Assembly: GCF_019399895.1 (NCBI RefSeq)
Contig: NC_091864.1
Location: 12,130,001-12,194,000, forward strand
Origin: Cardiocondyla obscurior
Lineage: Eukaryota > Arthropoda > Insecta > Hymenoptera > Formicidae
Length of the DNA stretch: 64,000 nucleotides
Direction: 5' to 3'
A program made the translations under genes and the position numbers. This document shows, in pieces, positions 48,401 to 60,900 of the stretch. The notes under the pieces are model-generated. The model was not told the origin of the DNA. It ran no database searches and worked only from the letters and a program-made list of their open reading frames with translations. Position 1 is the stretch's first letter. Every line of letters starts with the position of its first letter.

Positions 48401-51400
48401 GCGAAATGACAGGAAGATGCGTTCGATCAACGACGATGCGCAAAGCAAAGAATTTTTTTTCGCGGAAATATTGATATTCTGTATATAAATAAGAAAGGAG
48501 AGGAGAGAAACGAGAGAGAGAGAGAAAATGTGCGGATGAAACGTGTCCTCGACAGAAACGTTCTTATCGTAAGTCAGCACGGTTTACGAAAATAAAAATC
48601 GCTCGCGCAACGGCGACGATTGAGATTCCGGAATTCCGCGGCGCGTAAACGAGTCGCCGCTCTTATCAGCCGCGCGGCTTCGTTAATTAAACGAGTTAAT
48701 TACACGAAACGGCGTGTCGAGGGAGAACCGCGGGAATTTAGGAGAAGAGAACGGACCGGCGACGACGAGCGGCTGGAACAAGCGCTAATTGCGACCTATC
48801 AACGGTATCCGATCTCGGCGAACTTACGAGACGAACGCACGGTTTTAATTTTATAAATTACCGCGCAGCGGTAAATGGCGCTCTTATTTCAAAATCCGAG
48901 CGGAATCGAAGTCTCGCGGAAGTTGAGGGCGCGGCGAGGGTGAAAGCGTCTTACAAATTGCGGCGAGGGATGACGCGGGTCGCGAAGGGATGCGCGAAGC
49001 GGCGGGCGACGGATGTATATTACATGAATAATTAGTGCGCGACGTACGCGCACATTTAAAGCGAGGTGTGTGCGAGCGACGCGAACGTACTCCGAAGAAC
49101 GCGGGAATTCATCTCGCGTACCGTCGACCGACGACCGGCGTCGCGAAGCTGGTTCGGTAATTAAGCGCCGGCGAGTGACGCGCGTCATTCGGGCTGGCAC
49201 GCATTTATTAATATCGCAAAAAGCGCGCGCAATTAAGTACGACGCGGAGCAGTCGGATGGAAAATAATTTCTGCCCGTTCGACTACTACTTGGGCGAATA
49301 GTACCGTGCACAAACTGCTCACCGAATTTCAGTATTTCTCGCCGTTTTCTTCTAGCGCGAGATAAAGTTGTCTCGCGCCCCGCGACGCGAGGGTGATCGA
49401 TTTAAATGTACGAGCGGGCATACACCAGGCGAGGCGTGCATATACTACTGTGCGCTTATCGCGCCGCTTAAGTGATCCTTTCTTCAGCGAGGGTTCGACG
49501 AGTGCTTTTCTTTAATTGCGCGGCGCTCGACGTGGCTCCGCGAGACCTTTTTTCCAAACGGTGCATGAACTGTAAAAAGTCCATCAAAGACCTAAGGAGG
49601 AAAGAGGCTTTCCTGATCGTCTCATTGGATCTCTCAATTTCTGTTTCTTCCGTACCGTTTTTTTTTTTTTTTTCCCCCAAAGGGAACAAAAAGAGCACAG
49701 AGATAGAACTCTTCTCAGCTCGTCCTCTCTCTTTCTCACTCTCTTTCTCTCGCTTTCGTTCCCGCGAACGAGGAACGCGGAAGGGACGATGCCCACGGAA
49801 ACTAGTTTGTTAAACTCGTTATCGATGCCTGAAATCGCCGTCCGAGCAGCGCTCGATTTTATTTTCCCGCGAGGAAACGAGCAAAAATTTCATCCCGCGA
49901 CAGCCGTATGTGGCGCGACTCGCATTTAGGATTATTAACGGCACGTGCGATCAATTTAGTGGCGTCGAGGACGCAATCACGTCCACGTGAGCGTCGAGTG
50001 TCGCAGGGTCAAGGTGCACCGTATTACGGATTCGCGTCATGCGCGTGTCTTAACGAAGGCAATTTGCCGCAACGAGACACCTTGAATAAAGATCGCGTCG
50101 CTGATCAAAAGACAGAGAAGGGGAAAATGCAATGGAAAACTCGCGTGAGACTGTCCCGCGTATATTTCACTTCGGTACATCCGTCGAGTCCCTTCGAGGT
50201 CGAGGCCTGTAATCAGTTACGACGATATTCTCGCTCGTTAGTTTCCACCGATGGAATTCTGACTGCGAAGCTATCGGTGTAACGAACGTCGATACGCGAG
50301 TAATTTATTATCGGAACGATCGGGATACCCGGGGGGGAGGGCTCGGCGACGCGTAACCGTAGGATCGGCGGGCCATTATGCCGCGTAAGAAGCGTACCTG
50401 TCGCGATAAAACGCTCGTCGCGGGCGTAAATGTGTCACCGTATGCCGTGCTCGGCAACGTGCGGTAAAAACAAGAGTACGGGTCGTCTATCCAACGATCT
50501 ACGCGACCGACGCGCATGCACGCAAGTCTAATCGCGCTTTATCATCCGCCGCCACGACGTCGAGATACTTTTCCCTTTTAAGACAAGACGGTCGTTACGA
50601 GACGCTAATTATCGCCGCCGGCCGTTAACGCGCAACAATAAGATTAACAAGGTTACTAAAAGCTTTGTCTGCGTCACGTGTTCTCGCGACGATTATTAGA
50701 CCCCGACCAGGTTTCTTGGTCGCGCAACGTGCCTGGAAACAGCCGACGGCCGTCCCGAGAATGCTAGCTGGTCGATGCCGGAATAATGAACGACTCGCGG
50801 TGAGGAGGGAAGGAAGGAAACGTTTTGGGGGGAAGGGGGGGGGGAGTTTTGCGAGACGGGCGACCAGCCTCTCTTGCCAATAGTCGAGGGCTTTATTCCA
50901 AACTCGGACGAGTGCACGGACTGGACGGCGCCCGTCGACCGTCTACCAACTCGCGCGGATTTAATGGAAGTTAAATGAATCGCATTGTTTCTCCCCTTCG
51001 GACAGTCTCGGAGTCCTCGCTCCCTGGCGGCGCGCCAGCGAGAGGGAAAATGCAGCACGCGGAAAAGCGAACCGTAGGCGATGATGCATCAGTCCGTCCG
51101 TGACAGGCTTATTCTCGAGGTGAACCGCGTGACAGCTGTCTCTCTCTTTCTCTCTTTTTTTTTTTTTCCTTTTCGCCGCCACGAGCCAATCTCAATTACA
51201 TCGCGGAGGGATGGCTTTTAGTGTGCCAGCTCGCGCGCCGTAAAAAAAAAAAAAAAGGAGCAACGCTCGCGTCGAGCCAACGTCACGCCAGGGTTTATGC
51301 ACGCGAAAGATATATTGCGATCCGTCGTTACGGTCTCAAAGTAGCGCGAGCCGCTCTTTGTGCCATGCACGCGTGTTGAATCGCGATGCCGCGTTTTCGC

Positions 51401-54400
51401 CAGCGAGATATCGCGCGCTGGGTACAATCGTTCGAAATAGCCGCGGTTTAACTTTTATCATCGCGGAATCACGGCAGCCACGAAGAGATCGTGGCCAGCG
51501 TAAACGATAGGGTGGTCAGGTAATTACTTAACGGAAATCGTCACCCACGTTAATGCGGCGCGTGCGGAGTTACGGGGGCCGCGTGCGTTTCATTAGCCGG
51601 CGACGCCATTAATCGTGATTTCCTATCACTTAATTAAACGAGCGAACTCGAATACACGTGACCGTCCGGCCGCTCGTAAATCTTCCGCGGTGGGATATAT
51701 CGAAAGGGGTTACCGATTACATTCGTCGGGATTACGGCCGTCGTAAAAGCTTCCGCGCTTCCTGTTTCCCTTCTCTTTAAACGTATCGCGGAAAGCGGCA
51801 GGTACGCGAAAGAAAAATCCAGCATGGAATATACATGTACGTATAAAACTGAACGATCTGTCGCGCAAAGATCGTAGCCGGAAAGTTTTACGGAGGCACG
51901 ACCACGAACCAGCAGGGGTAGAACATAGGCGCGTGCTTTACACAGTACGTAGGTAACGTCTGTGAAACGAGAAGGCTAGTAGAAAAAGTTACGCCGCCGG
52001 ATACCGATTCACGTTAGCGTCCGTAATTGCTCTCGCATCGATTCTTCTTACGAGGTCAGCCCCTCGTAACGTGACAACGCTACGGTTCTCGTAACCCAGA
52101 ATTTTTCGGTTTAACTCGCTTTATCGCTCTTCCTCGGGCAAAAGCTTCGGGGACGATCTCTCGCGTTAAATCGCGTGGTCGCGATCAGGTGGTAGGAAAC
52201 CGGTCTCATACCGAGATGTCTTTCTCCCTGGAATCGGATCGATCACACTGCTCGCGGACCGCGGTATAAGCCTCGTGGATTCGCGGGGAGAGGGAGGAGG
52301 GGGAGGCCCGAGCGAAGCTGTAAGAAATCGCGAATCGGCGCTCGGCGGCGACGAACGTAACGCCAAGACGCTCGGTGACAGACTGAACCGAACCGACTAC
52401 CGAACGGAACACCACCGTGTTCGACGCTCTTACACCCTGAAGGTGTTTGAGGAGGCGCCGGCCGAGGGCGACCGACCGCCACCGAGCGCTGCCGATCCGG
52501 CTCGTTGCACCGAAAGCTCTTCGCGGCCTGCAGTTATCTATCTCCGCGTTCCGCGATGCGCGATATCCGCCGTGCCTGTCGCGGGCGGCGCGATAAAGCA
52601 GTCGCCCCCGAGGAAACATAACGAGGCCCGCTGACCTATACGCTCGCAACGCGTCCCGATTGAAGAAAGCACGATTAAGCTTTTTTTTTAAGATTTTTTC
52701 TAGCGCACGCAAAAGCTGATGAAAGTACGCACTTTTCTGGTCATTGAAAGGAATATCAACCTCGCGTTGTATTTTGTACAAGTATCAATTAAACACGCGA
52801 TTGCACATCGCTATGTAGTCGCCGATCGATTAATTGAGCTTTTTTTTTTTCTCTCTTTTTCGTCGAGCCTCTTTCTTCATTAAGAGCATTACGAATATCG
52901 ATCGCACGGTGAGATAGCGAGAACCGTGCCGTGCTTCGTTTGTTCGAGGTTCGAGGATAGAACGATTAAGATAAAGCGAATCCATTAGATCCTGAGAGGT
53001 GCAGGGGGAGGATACCCTTTAAGGTGAGGCGACAAGAAGAGCCCGCAGCTGACATAATCACAGAGGAGGACGAGATACGTGACTATTAACGGCACCACGC
53101 ACCGCGCCGCGCCGCGAAATGATTGCTTTAGCGGTTAGTCGAATAGCGACACTTAAACGAAATTATTAGAATCACCGCAAACGGCTCCTCCTTCCTGCGG
53201 GCTCTGCCTGTGTCTAAACTAACTCGTTAAGTTATACGTCCCGTTGCGGCGTCACGCGGCCGCGCGCGTTTCGCTCTTACGGCCATGATATCGCCGGGCA
53301 CCGTTCGCGAGGCAACATTAATCTTCGCGGCGGCAGTAAGTCGTCAGTTTTTCTCGGCGATAAACAACGAAAATCGACCGCCCGTGACGCGACGACGAGG
53401 ATCGAAAGGCGAAAAACGCGGAGAGAAGGACGGACCGGAGGGAGATTGTATTAGTGTAATTATGTGGGCGAGACGGTCTGGGCGCGGCGTCTTAATTAAC
53501 TCGGCTAATTTCTCGATTAACGCGACGAGGGCGGCTCTTCCCACGGGACAAAGGTGAAAAAGGGCGAAGGTCGGACGACAATGAAAAGCAGTGGCTTTTT
53601 TTTTCCACCGGGAAGGAACACTCTCTCCTTTTTGCTTTCCCTCTTCCTCGTCCGTAGAACGTGTCGCGGCGCACGCTCGCGTTTCGCATGAAACGAGAAA
53701 CTCCCGCCGGGCGATTTTATCACTCGATCTACATACCTAACTCCCGGTTGTTCGCACTTGTACGAGCTACGCGATTACGTATGTCGACACGCCAAACGGA
53801 GCGTGTTATCCGTCGCCGTCGCTCGAACGGGAAAAGCAAGACGCTTCGCATAATCAGGAGCGCGCGGCTTCCTGCGTGCCGTTCACCGTAATTATTTCCA
53901 TAGCCACGCGCAGAAGTCTGCAATTATCGCTTTCGTACCGTAAGAATCGCAGTATGCATAACTAGATTACGTTACAGCGGCCGCAGACCGGAGAAGTCGC
54001 TCTCCTCCCTTTCGTTGAAGATCTCGTTGCGCGAAACACGCGTCTCCGTATAACTGACCGATGAATTTTCCCATTCGAGATCTTCTTTTTCCGCGCCCTT
54101 CTTTAACCTCGCGCACCAGGTAACGCAATTTCGCCACCTCTCACGGCATCGTCGCCACGACGTGCCGTTTATTGCGTCACGCGAGCGCATCACGAGAATT
54201 CATAGGGACCGACCGACGACGAGAAGGTATGGAATTCTCGGAACGAGAAGGCGGAAGTAAATATCCTCGGGAGAAAAGAATGTGGGCGCCGCGATGGAAA
54301 ATAACGATCAGCCGCCCTAGAAAAACATCGTTTCACCCGGGATGGATATTTTCCTCGTCCTTCGGAGATCGGGGCGAGGCGACCGATCGTCGCCAGGTTA

Positions 54401-57400
54401 TCGCGCGCGCAAATCTGCCCGCGACGGGTCGTTTGTTCGAAAAATTACGGAATCTCATTGCGGCTTTTATTAGGTACCTCGTCGCGGCCTGTCGGCGATT
54501 TGGTCCTCACTTTTTTTTTTTCTCTCTTTTTCTCTTTTTTTATGAGGCCGTCACGCCGGGCATCCTTCTTTACACGCTCTGATAACTGTCCATCCCTCAC
54601 CATTTACGAGACTCCGTCTTGCATACTTATTTTCTTTCACGAGCGTTTGGCCACTATTAGAGAACATTAATTGCATTTCACGGATGCCGCTCGCAATATA
54701 GCCAGAAAATTTACAAATATATTGTTTAGAGATATTACAAGATGTAATAATATAAAATGTAACTATATTCTGTATCCGAAGCCGCTACAAACTAGACATA
54801 GCAGTTGCGAAAATAACACCACGTTTATGGTATTTGAGATTTGTTTTAATCTTCTTTAGTAACGCCGCGCGCCGGCTTAAAAGGATTGTTTATTCGCGTT
54901 TGATTTTTCGTTTTCTTGAAACTCGAGACGCCGCTTTTCTCTGGCGAGATAATTTCTTTACACGAATGACGGATGAATATAGTGTACGTATACAATACCG
55001 ATTGATATTAACACGCGGCGATTATCTCGACGGAAATTAACGAAAGTTAATGTATTTCGTTGCACGGCAATTTGCGCATAAAATTTTTACGCTGGGGTAA
55101 CGATGGGAATTATCATCGCTGGTTACGTTTGCCTACTCCTCTAGGTTTCTCCCCGCGACTTCTCCATTTCCATGGAAATTCGTGTTTTGGCATAGGCGAC
55201 TCAAGACGGCGGCATATTTGCGCTTTTCCCCGGAAAAACGAACGTCTCGCGCCGTTGGAGGATCGTAACGCGACGCGCGAAAGCTTTTCCGCACATTCGC
55301 AGCCAGGGGAGATGGTAAAAGGAAGGAAAAGCATCGGCAAGGACGAGGGTGGTTTCTCTCGAAACGCAAATACGCTCATGCTACACCGAGATATTTATGC
55401 CCAAAGAAAGGTAAGTGTCCGTAATAAAAGAAAGATATTATTTCGTAAGTATAACGGTCTTTTATACAATACATATCGTATATCCTCTTAATAAATTTCT
55501 TTCGCGTGGGGTGCGGACGCTCCTGGTTCGAGCGGTCTCAAAATTTGCTGCTGCCGCGGCCTTCTCGCTCTGGTTTTTTTTCTTACTTCTTTTTTCTTTG
55601 TTTCGATGCCGTAATGCGGAGCGTAATAACGGTTATTTATAGGCAGTAAACCGCGCGCGCTTCTTTTTTCTTTCCACGAAACCATCCTCCTCCCGGCCTT
55701 CTCTCGCGCTCTCGTTCTTCGAAACGCGGGGATGGAAGGTTCTCTCTCGCGAGAAATCGCGATAGCCTCGGAATTTGACCGGCGCGCTTTTTATTTTCCC
55801 CTTTGTATAGCTGTCGTGGCTCTTAAAATGAGCGGAGAAGCACGGCGGTTACAAGCGCGCTCTCGCGAACCGAATCATCCGCGGCACCGAAACGGTCCCG
55901 AGAGATGGGAATCTCGTCGCCGAGGCGAGAACGAAACTTGACGATTCGCGTTACGCGTATTCGCGTGAATTCAAACGTGAAGATTTGCGTAAAATGTAAT
56001 CGCCCTTAAACGTAATTGCTTTCCAGCATCGCGTTTGATCTCGTTATTTGGATCTTTAAGTTCTTTTTCAAGATCGTTATACATTTTAATTGTTCACCGG
56101 CGCAACAGTTACGACTCTTTTAAATTTCAACTGGTTATCTTTTGCAAAGGTAAATTAAGAAAGAGGCTGTCGCCAGTGTTAATCCGCGCTTCGCAATTCG
56201 ATCGAAGGCGATGGGGCGAACGGGGAGAAAAACGGGGAATGCAGAAATTGCACGTCTCGCTGTCCTCCACGGCATACCACCGGCCTCGGCGGTGGTATCG
56301 TGGTTAATTGCGGCTGACAAAGAAATTCCCAGGCGCGAACTCGCGATGCGAAGAGGGAAATAATAGAGAACTATGGACGATCGTGAGATGGGGGAGTTGA
56401 GCGAACGAGTGGTCTCGCCCAAGGAAAACCGAAGATTATCGGCATGCAAAGACAATTTGCCTCGGATAATTGCGCGTCTCCGTTGACTTTCCATCAGCGC
56501 GAATGTTGCATTAACAAGCAGAAGTACTCCGGACCTTCAACCAGATAGTTTCGCGTAACGTGATTCTTTTCGACGTCGAGTACTGCGGGGGAAGATAATT
56601 TTTTTTTTTTTTTTTTCTTTCTTTCGCATCACGTATTACGCAAACACGTGGAAGGGGGCTAAATTTAGCAAGTACGAGGTCTGCGAGACACGCGTGCACG
56701 CGAAACGTGATAGGTATACGACAGATTTCATCAGGAGTTTATAACGGTAAGACAGATGTTCGCCAAGCAATCACGCAAGAGCGATTTACGCACGAAACAC
56801 GCGGAACGGATCTAACGCCGTGAGAGAGCCGATCAGTTCCGAAGATATCGAAAACCGTTTTCGCCGAGGAAGGTAGATTGGTTGTGACTTACCTTGTTCG
56901 CGAGGTCCAGCATGTTTCCTGTTCCACCGGCGGCCGCCTCCACTAGCTTCTGCAGACTGTGAGGTTCCGGCGACAAATCGCGAGCACCGCTATCAAATTC
57001 CCAACTCTCATGTCGTCCTGACACAGTACCTGGAACAAAAATCACGAAAAAGAAAATTATTAACGTTACTTTAAATATTAAAATCTTAAGAGAAACAAAT
57101 AAACCAGGATTCTTCTAAAATAATTAATTCGTGAAGAAAAAAAAAAGGAAAAGTTTAATTGTCCGTAGCGCCGTGAAATATTTCGAAAAAGGAAAATAAT
57201 AAATAACCGTGAATTGTAAAGTTTTACGGCTCGTCGTTTAATGAAGATTTACAGTTGACAGCGAGTAGCGAAAAGCGCACGCCAATATCCCAAAAGTCGT
57301 CGGTTCTAATTCGATTCCGCGTATTGTGCCCAGTCGCACGCGAGTTTGCTCGATCCGGGATATAATGCCGCTGCAGTATTTCCGCGGTCGTCCCGCATTC

Positions 57401-57932
57401 ATCGTTCCATCAATCATCAATTTCGCGCGGACGGCCCGCGCTCTATTTCCACGCGACACACGTAATACGCTAGACACCGCGATACATTTGACGGGCGATA
57501 TTCCACGATTCTCGTTACTCCCTTCGACGTGTCGAGCGGGCGCCGTCTATATTTTGCGAACCCGACGACGCACGCAAGGCCGCGGATATTTGTCATCTCG
57601 CGACAAGGTGGGCCCCCGCCGTTCGGCCTCGACTCGGGAGCTGATTTATCGCCGCGCGTGGAAAGGAGAGTTCCTGTCGCGGAAACTCGTGGCGATTCTT
57701 ACCGAGACTGTTGTCGCTGCTGGTGGGCAGGTACTCCGGGGTGTGGGCGTGATGAGGACTGCTGCGCCGTTTGCCAGCTCGAAGCGCCTCGATTTCCGGT
57801 CGCAGGGCCAGACGCCGCCTGAGGAACTCTTGATAGGAAATGCGACCGTGCTCGTCCGCGCCCAATTCCCTCATCAGTTCCTCCACCGAATTCTCGAGGT
57901 TCAACTCCCGGCACACCGTCAACAGGTCCTGG
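36455..57932 (-). CDS. MCC: MCC, colorectal mutant cancer protein homologue (5' end not found)
   Basis: A coiled-coil scaffold with an EF-hand-like N-terminus; vertebrate MCC binds Scribble and affects Wnt signalling and cell migration. Fourteen exons in coding order: 57703-57932, 56893-57029, 45442-45849, 40419-40680, 39851-39996, 39522-39749, 39126-39314, 38854-39044, 38443-38709, 38186-38381, 37881-38072, 37627-37814, 37438-37540, 36455-36565. All junction phases agree, giving 948 residues. Visible blocks: EF-hand half ELGADEHGRISYQEFLRRR, then LPTSSDNSL, ESWEFDSGARDL, a Gln/Pro-rich stretch in the 45-kb exon, AQCDRLSLLVGKYESNATAL, MVERHAAQ and LKQRIALLEEE. The C-terminus ETSL is the PDZ-binding motif. 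The first visible exon begins mid-codon, so at least one 5' exon (the first EF-hand half) is missing. Two genes lie on the opposite strand in its introns. Confidence 0.95.
36747..36769. repeat. (GT)n microsatellite
   Basis: About eleven GT units in the MCC intron, about 190 bases upstream of the SMIM4 start codon. Confidence 0.9.
36790..36825. repeat. Hairpin with 15-bp stem upstream of the SMIM4-BRAWNIN unit
   Basis: GTCGACGCATGGATA (36790-36804) and TATCCATGGGTCGAC (36811-36825) pair at 14 of 15 positions around a six-base loop. It sits where the promoter or 5' UTR of the dicistron should be. Degenerate TTAGG-like units follow it. Confidence 0.75.
36863..36883 (+). promoter_or_regulatory. 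Upstream ORF 1 before SMIM4 (6 codons), in a YY1-like ATGGCG context
   Basis: ATG GCG ACA GCA AGC TGG TAG. If the mRNA begins upstream of it, ribosomes could translate it before SMIM4. The surrounding aatatggcgac also resembles a YY1/Pho site, which in some promoters marks the transcription start, so it may lie at or before the cap site. Confidence 0.35.
36895..36924 (+). promoter_or_regulatory. Upstream ORF 2 before SMIM4 (9 codons)
   Basis: The peptide MCTVISDGI and a TAG stop end eight bases before the SMIM4 ATG. This close spacing could allow reinitiation at SMIM4. Whether it is transcribed is not shown by the sequence. Confidence 0.4.
36933..37145 (+). CDS. SMIM4: SMIM4 / UQCC5, complex III assembly microprotein (first cistron)
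   Basis: A mitochondrial inner-membrane microprotein needed for cytochrome b and complex III assembly. It has 70 aa, the same as human SMIM4, in one uninterrupted exon. MYSHVLKRLIKKLPGKRLGE is a basic amphipathic start. YRLLPLFFAIGATLEYCMI is the single membrane helix, and EVNFYETYKRRK matches human FYDVYRRK. The charged tail ends KQEQT. The frame is open 36 bases further up without an ATG, so ATG 36933 is the start. A second cistron begins 34 bases after the stop. In Drosophila I recall the same pair (sloth1 and sloth2) being made from one transcript. Confidence 0.9.
   Translation: MYSHVLKRLIKKLPGKRLGEYRLLPLFFAIGATLEYCMINWHVGEVNFYETYKRRKVEELVEERLKQEQT
37180..37350 (+). CDS. UQCC6: BRAWNIN / UQCC6 (C12orf73), complex III assembly microprotein (second cistron)
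   Basis: A 56-residue single-exon protein. It starts MPANVSPIRYAVFC, with a hydrophobic helix (about 10-26) and then GAQIVHEIYKPL, matching GAEVVHRYYRPDL of human BRAWNIN, which inserts in the mitochondrial inner membrane and partners SMIM4 in complex III assembly. The tail LVEQRLKERRKELQKK is charged and helical. It is in a different frame from SMIM4, with 34 bases between and no intervening ATG, splice acceptor or promoter-like motif. AATAAA follows 22 bases after the stop (37372-37377) and would serve both cistrons. The short length kept it below usual gene-calling limits. Confidence 0.9.
   Translation: MPANVSPIRYAVFCAVALITMLTGAQIVHEIYKPLADLEDLVEQRLKERRKELQKK
37372..37377 (+). terminator. 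Polyadenylation signal for the SMIM4-BRAWNIN dicistron
   Basis: AATAAA, 22 bases after the second cistron's stop. No AATAAA occurs between the two cistrons, which supports one shared transcript. Confidence 0.65.
41877..42095 (+). CDS. Small secreted six-cysteine, proline-rich peptide precursor, nested in an MCC intron
   Basis: 72 residues: a classic signal peptide (MKLTVALLMAVAVVLATTVA, cleaved near Ala21), then an acidic stretch NDDNEEYIHLPGK and a C-terminal domain with six cysteines spaced C-x5-C-x5-C-x6-C-x4-C-x7-C and many prolines. I do not recognise the family; six cysteines suggest three disulphides. The ATG context (gatcgaagATGa) is good. A possible 5' UTR acceptor (gtgcgacag) ends at 41853. 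AATAAA at 42180-42185 lies about 85 bases after the stop. It could be a defence, digestive or glandular peptide, or a protease inhibitor; function is unknown. It runs opposite to MCC and lies wholly in an intron. Confidence 0.72.
   Translation: MKLTVALLMAVAVVLATTVAANDDNEEYIHLPGKSCDDAPPCPDDRPCVMAPPHCNSGTCGTDPVPTCGPKP
42180..42185 (+). terminator. Polyadenylation signal for the nested peptide gene
   Basis: AATAAA about 85 bases downstream of the peptide's stop codon, on the same strand. Confidence 0.6.
42418..42439. repeat. (GGCC)n short tandem repeat
   Basis: Five uninterrupted ccgg/ggcc units in the MCC intron, downstream of the peptide gene. The tract is self-complementary. Confidence 0.85.
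45850..56892 (-). other. 11-kb MCC intron, CpG-rich
   Basis: No exon with matching splice phase was found. The DNA is GC- and CpG-rich, so long open frames occur by chance on both strands (for example 52206-52781). T- and A-runs are common. No RNA gene or transposon was recognised. Confidence 0.55.
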
Positions 57933-60900
57933 CTGAAAAAAAAAAATTGATCGGACGAACGAACGCCGTTAGACACCAGTACGGAAACCCTCTCGTCGGG
58001 CATTTTGGTACATCGATCCGAAATCGCGAGCACGGCGCTTCGTTAGAGGCAGCGAGAAGTTTCCCCGTGCCGCGACCACTTGGCGTAAATCGCAAATAAT
58101 AAAATCGCCGGTCGTATCGCATATTAAGCGGAATGTGTATTATGAAGACTAAGTGCTCGCTTTCCATGAATAATTCATCTTGTGAATAATTCATGCGTCA
58201 GACGAAGGCACAACGCGGAAGATGAGGCACGAAACAGTTAAAAGTAGAAAGGCGCGCTCTCGTCGGCTACGGGCTTCGAGGACCAAATCCTATCGGCGAG
58301 CTTATACATAACCGAAGGATATTTAATAATCCATTATGGAGATGAGATCGACGCCGAGGACCTTTTCCCAAGCTGGCCGACAACGACGAATTTGCCCGAC
58401 GTGTACACAGTAAACGGATCTACAACGGGATTTGCTCTATCCCGCGAGCTCTAAGACGGCCTCTCTCATTTTAACGATACCGTCGAGATTCATTTAATTA
58501 AAAGGGACGGTTACGGGGCGCCGGCGCTTGTCATATCATCCTCCCGGTAACGGTCGTGCTCGCGCTCTCCGTCCATTACGATGCTCAAATAATTGTCTAA
58601 CCGGCTGGAAGGACGAGAGCGGGGCCCGTCACTCTTGATTATCGGTCGCGACGGCGACGCCGCGGCTCGATGAGGATACGCGCGCGATAAGCGAGCCAAA
58701 CGCGCGCCGTAGGATGATCACGGCGGACCGTCGGAGCACTCCGGCGAGCCAGGTCGACAGGACAGCATTAAAGATGCATCAATTGCAGCCGTCTGCCGCG
58801 GTGTCCTCGGAAAATCGTTAAGCCAGCCGGCCTCGTCTTGCCGCGGAAGCGGCGGCGGCGGCGTCGTTATGCAATTTGCGAAATCACGGAATTGTCAATT
58901 ATTACTAATTGTCATCCTCAATTCGATCCAGATAATCTGACTCGGGAGGGCACGATATAAAATAGCCAAGTTAAAACCGATCGAACCGAGTCTTTATTTG
59001 TCGCGAATGGCCACATACTACTTATTCATGTTCATCTACATTTTTTTTATCTCTTATTTTTTTCCCCACAAACGGCTGTGGGTGATCGGGGCGCCCCTTT
59101 CGCAAAGCGATTCCAAGGGCATGGCATTAGTCTCCATCTCTCGCCTCATCGGAACAATGGTGTCGCCGGTTTAGGCACGATCATCATGAATTAAACGTCA
59201 CGCATTAATTACCATGCCGTTCCCATCCGCGCGCCCCGCCACGACAACCACCGCGCGCGGTATTAATGGGCCGCGTGTAGCGTCAGCGGTGGCAGGCGTG
59301 CTTCCGGCGGTACGAAATCAAAGCTTCAATGCTCCATCGGAAGCGCGACTGATATTCGCGGACGTTGCACTCGAACGAATCCCACGCGCGACGCAATTGA
59401 CACGTGGATCGCGCTAACGAACGTCATCAACCGGACTGTTAACTTTTATTTCACGCCGCGCTTGCCATGTTCAACACTCTGGAATTTTTCAAGCTCTCGT
59501 AGTTGTTACGATTTTGTCGCAAAGGGCACGTGCGCGTAAAACATAGAAAGGATTATCTGAAAGGAAATAGCCAGGCGTTATCGAAGGACCTTCGATCTTT
59601 GCCCAACGCGACAGGTTCAAAGGTGCAAGACATCGACGTCGCGTATTATTCGTCAGCAGGTTCACTCGCGCGGCATTTGTTAATAGATAGGTACTCGGAG
59701 AGGAAGAAAATTCGAGGTGAGTCCACGTGTATGTACCATCGTGACACTCGACGGCGTCCGCGTCTATGTTGGGACAGTCTCTCCAGAGTTCTCGTCTCCC
59801 AAAGTTTCAGCGACTGCATCTCGCTCTTCCTCCTTGTTTTCCCCTCCCGTACGCATCAGCGGCGATCGATTTCCTTTAAATCCACGTTGCACAAGTTGCG
59901 ACTGTACAAGACGGCGCGCATATCGACGTAGAATGAGCCCTGTCGGGTTTTTAATCGAAAGACACGGAACTTTTTTTTGAAACGTCGCGTTCGAGACGAC
60001 TCGGAGAAACCTGATGTGAGAAAAATATGAAGGCGAATAAAGCGCGATGAGTGCGCAGCTTTCAAGGGTCGTTTACAATTTCGAATCTTTCACAATCGCA
60101 AAAGTTCTCGCGTCAGCGGGATGATATCTCGTCTACAAACTGAGCGAATCGCGCGACACCGGCCGCGTGTCGAGTGCCACTGCGACGCGCGGATAAAGGC
60201 ATTCCGCGCTGCGGTTCGAGAGGTAAAATAAAAAAAAGACATAGAAACGGGAGAAAAGGAACACTATCCTATCTATATATCCTTTGGCCGGCGTGAAGAG
60301 CGAACGCAACTTAATCCACCGCGGTGCGTGTCGCACGTCCCCCCCGCGTCTCGTTCGCGAGTGCCACATTTGCGGTTTTACACCAGACACGTGAGTTTAT
60401 TTTAAATGCACATATATCGCTCTTTCTCTCTTTCTTCCTCTCTCGTCTTCTCTCTGGTTACGAGTAACCTTTCTACTCGTAAAAAAAGTTGTACACGAGC
60501 CGAAGTAGGCGGAGAGAATAAATTCAAGTATTTTTGTAAATCGTGCCTTTTCAATTTACCTTGCCCTGATTTTCGAAATTAAAACTGCTTACTTGCTACG
60601 TCTTTTTTTTTATTATTATTATTAAAAGGACATCCATCCCTTATAGAATAAGCATTGAGATAAGCTTTTTTCATGATAAAATTAATATCTCCAATTATTA
60701 AAATAATTATTAAAACGTAGAGAAAATACGCAGGAGTAATGTATAATTAATCAACGCACGCGAATCGTGTTTTCTATCGCTACGTATTAATTTATTCGGA
60801 ACAGTTATCTCGAAATGAACGAGCAGATGCACACGCGTCCGCGTATTTACACGCGGCGGCAATTAAACGGCATTTCGACGCTGCAAGCGAGTGCGATAAA

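Noticed and set aside
52206..52781. 191-codon open frame on the minus strand
   Set aside because: It sits in a CpG-rich MCC intron where stops are rare, overlaps long frames on the other strand, has no domain I recognise and no splice or start context.
57326..58099. 257-codon open frame on the plus strand
   Set aside because: It is antisense to the MCC EF-hand exon at 57703-57932, whose conserved protein sequence explains the openness; the plus-strand product has no recognisable features.
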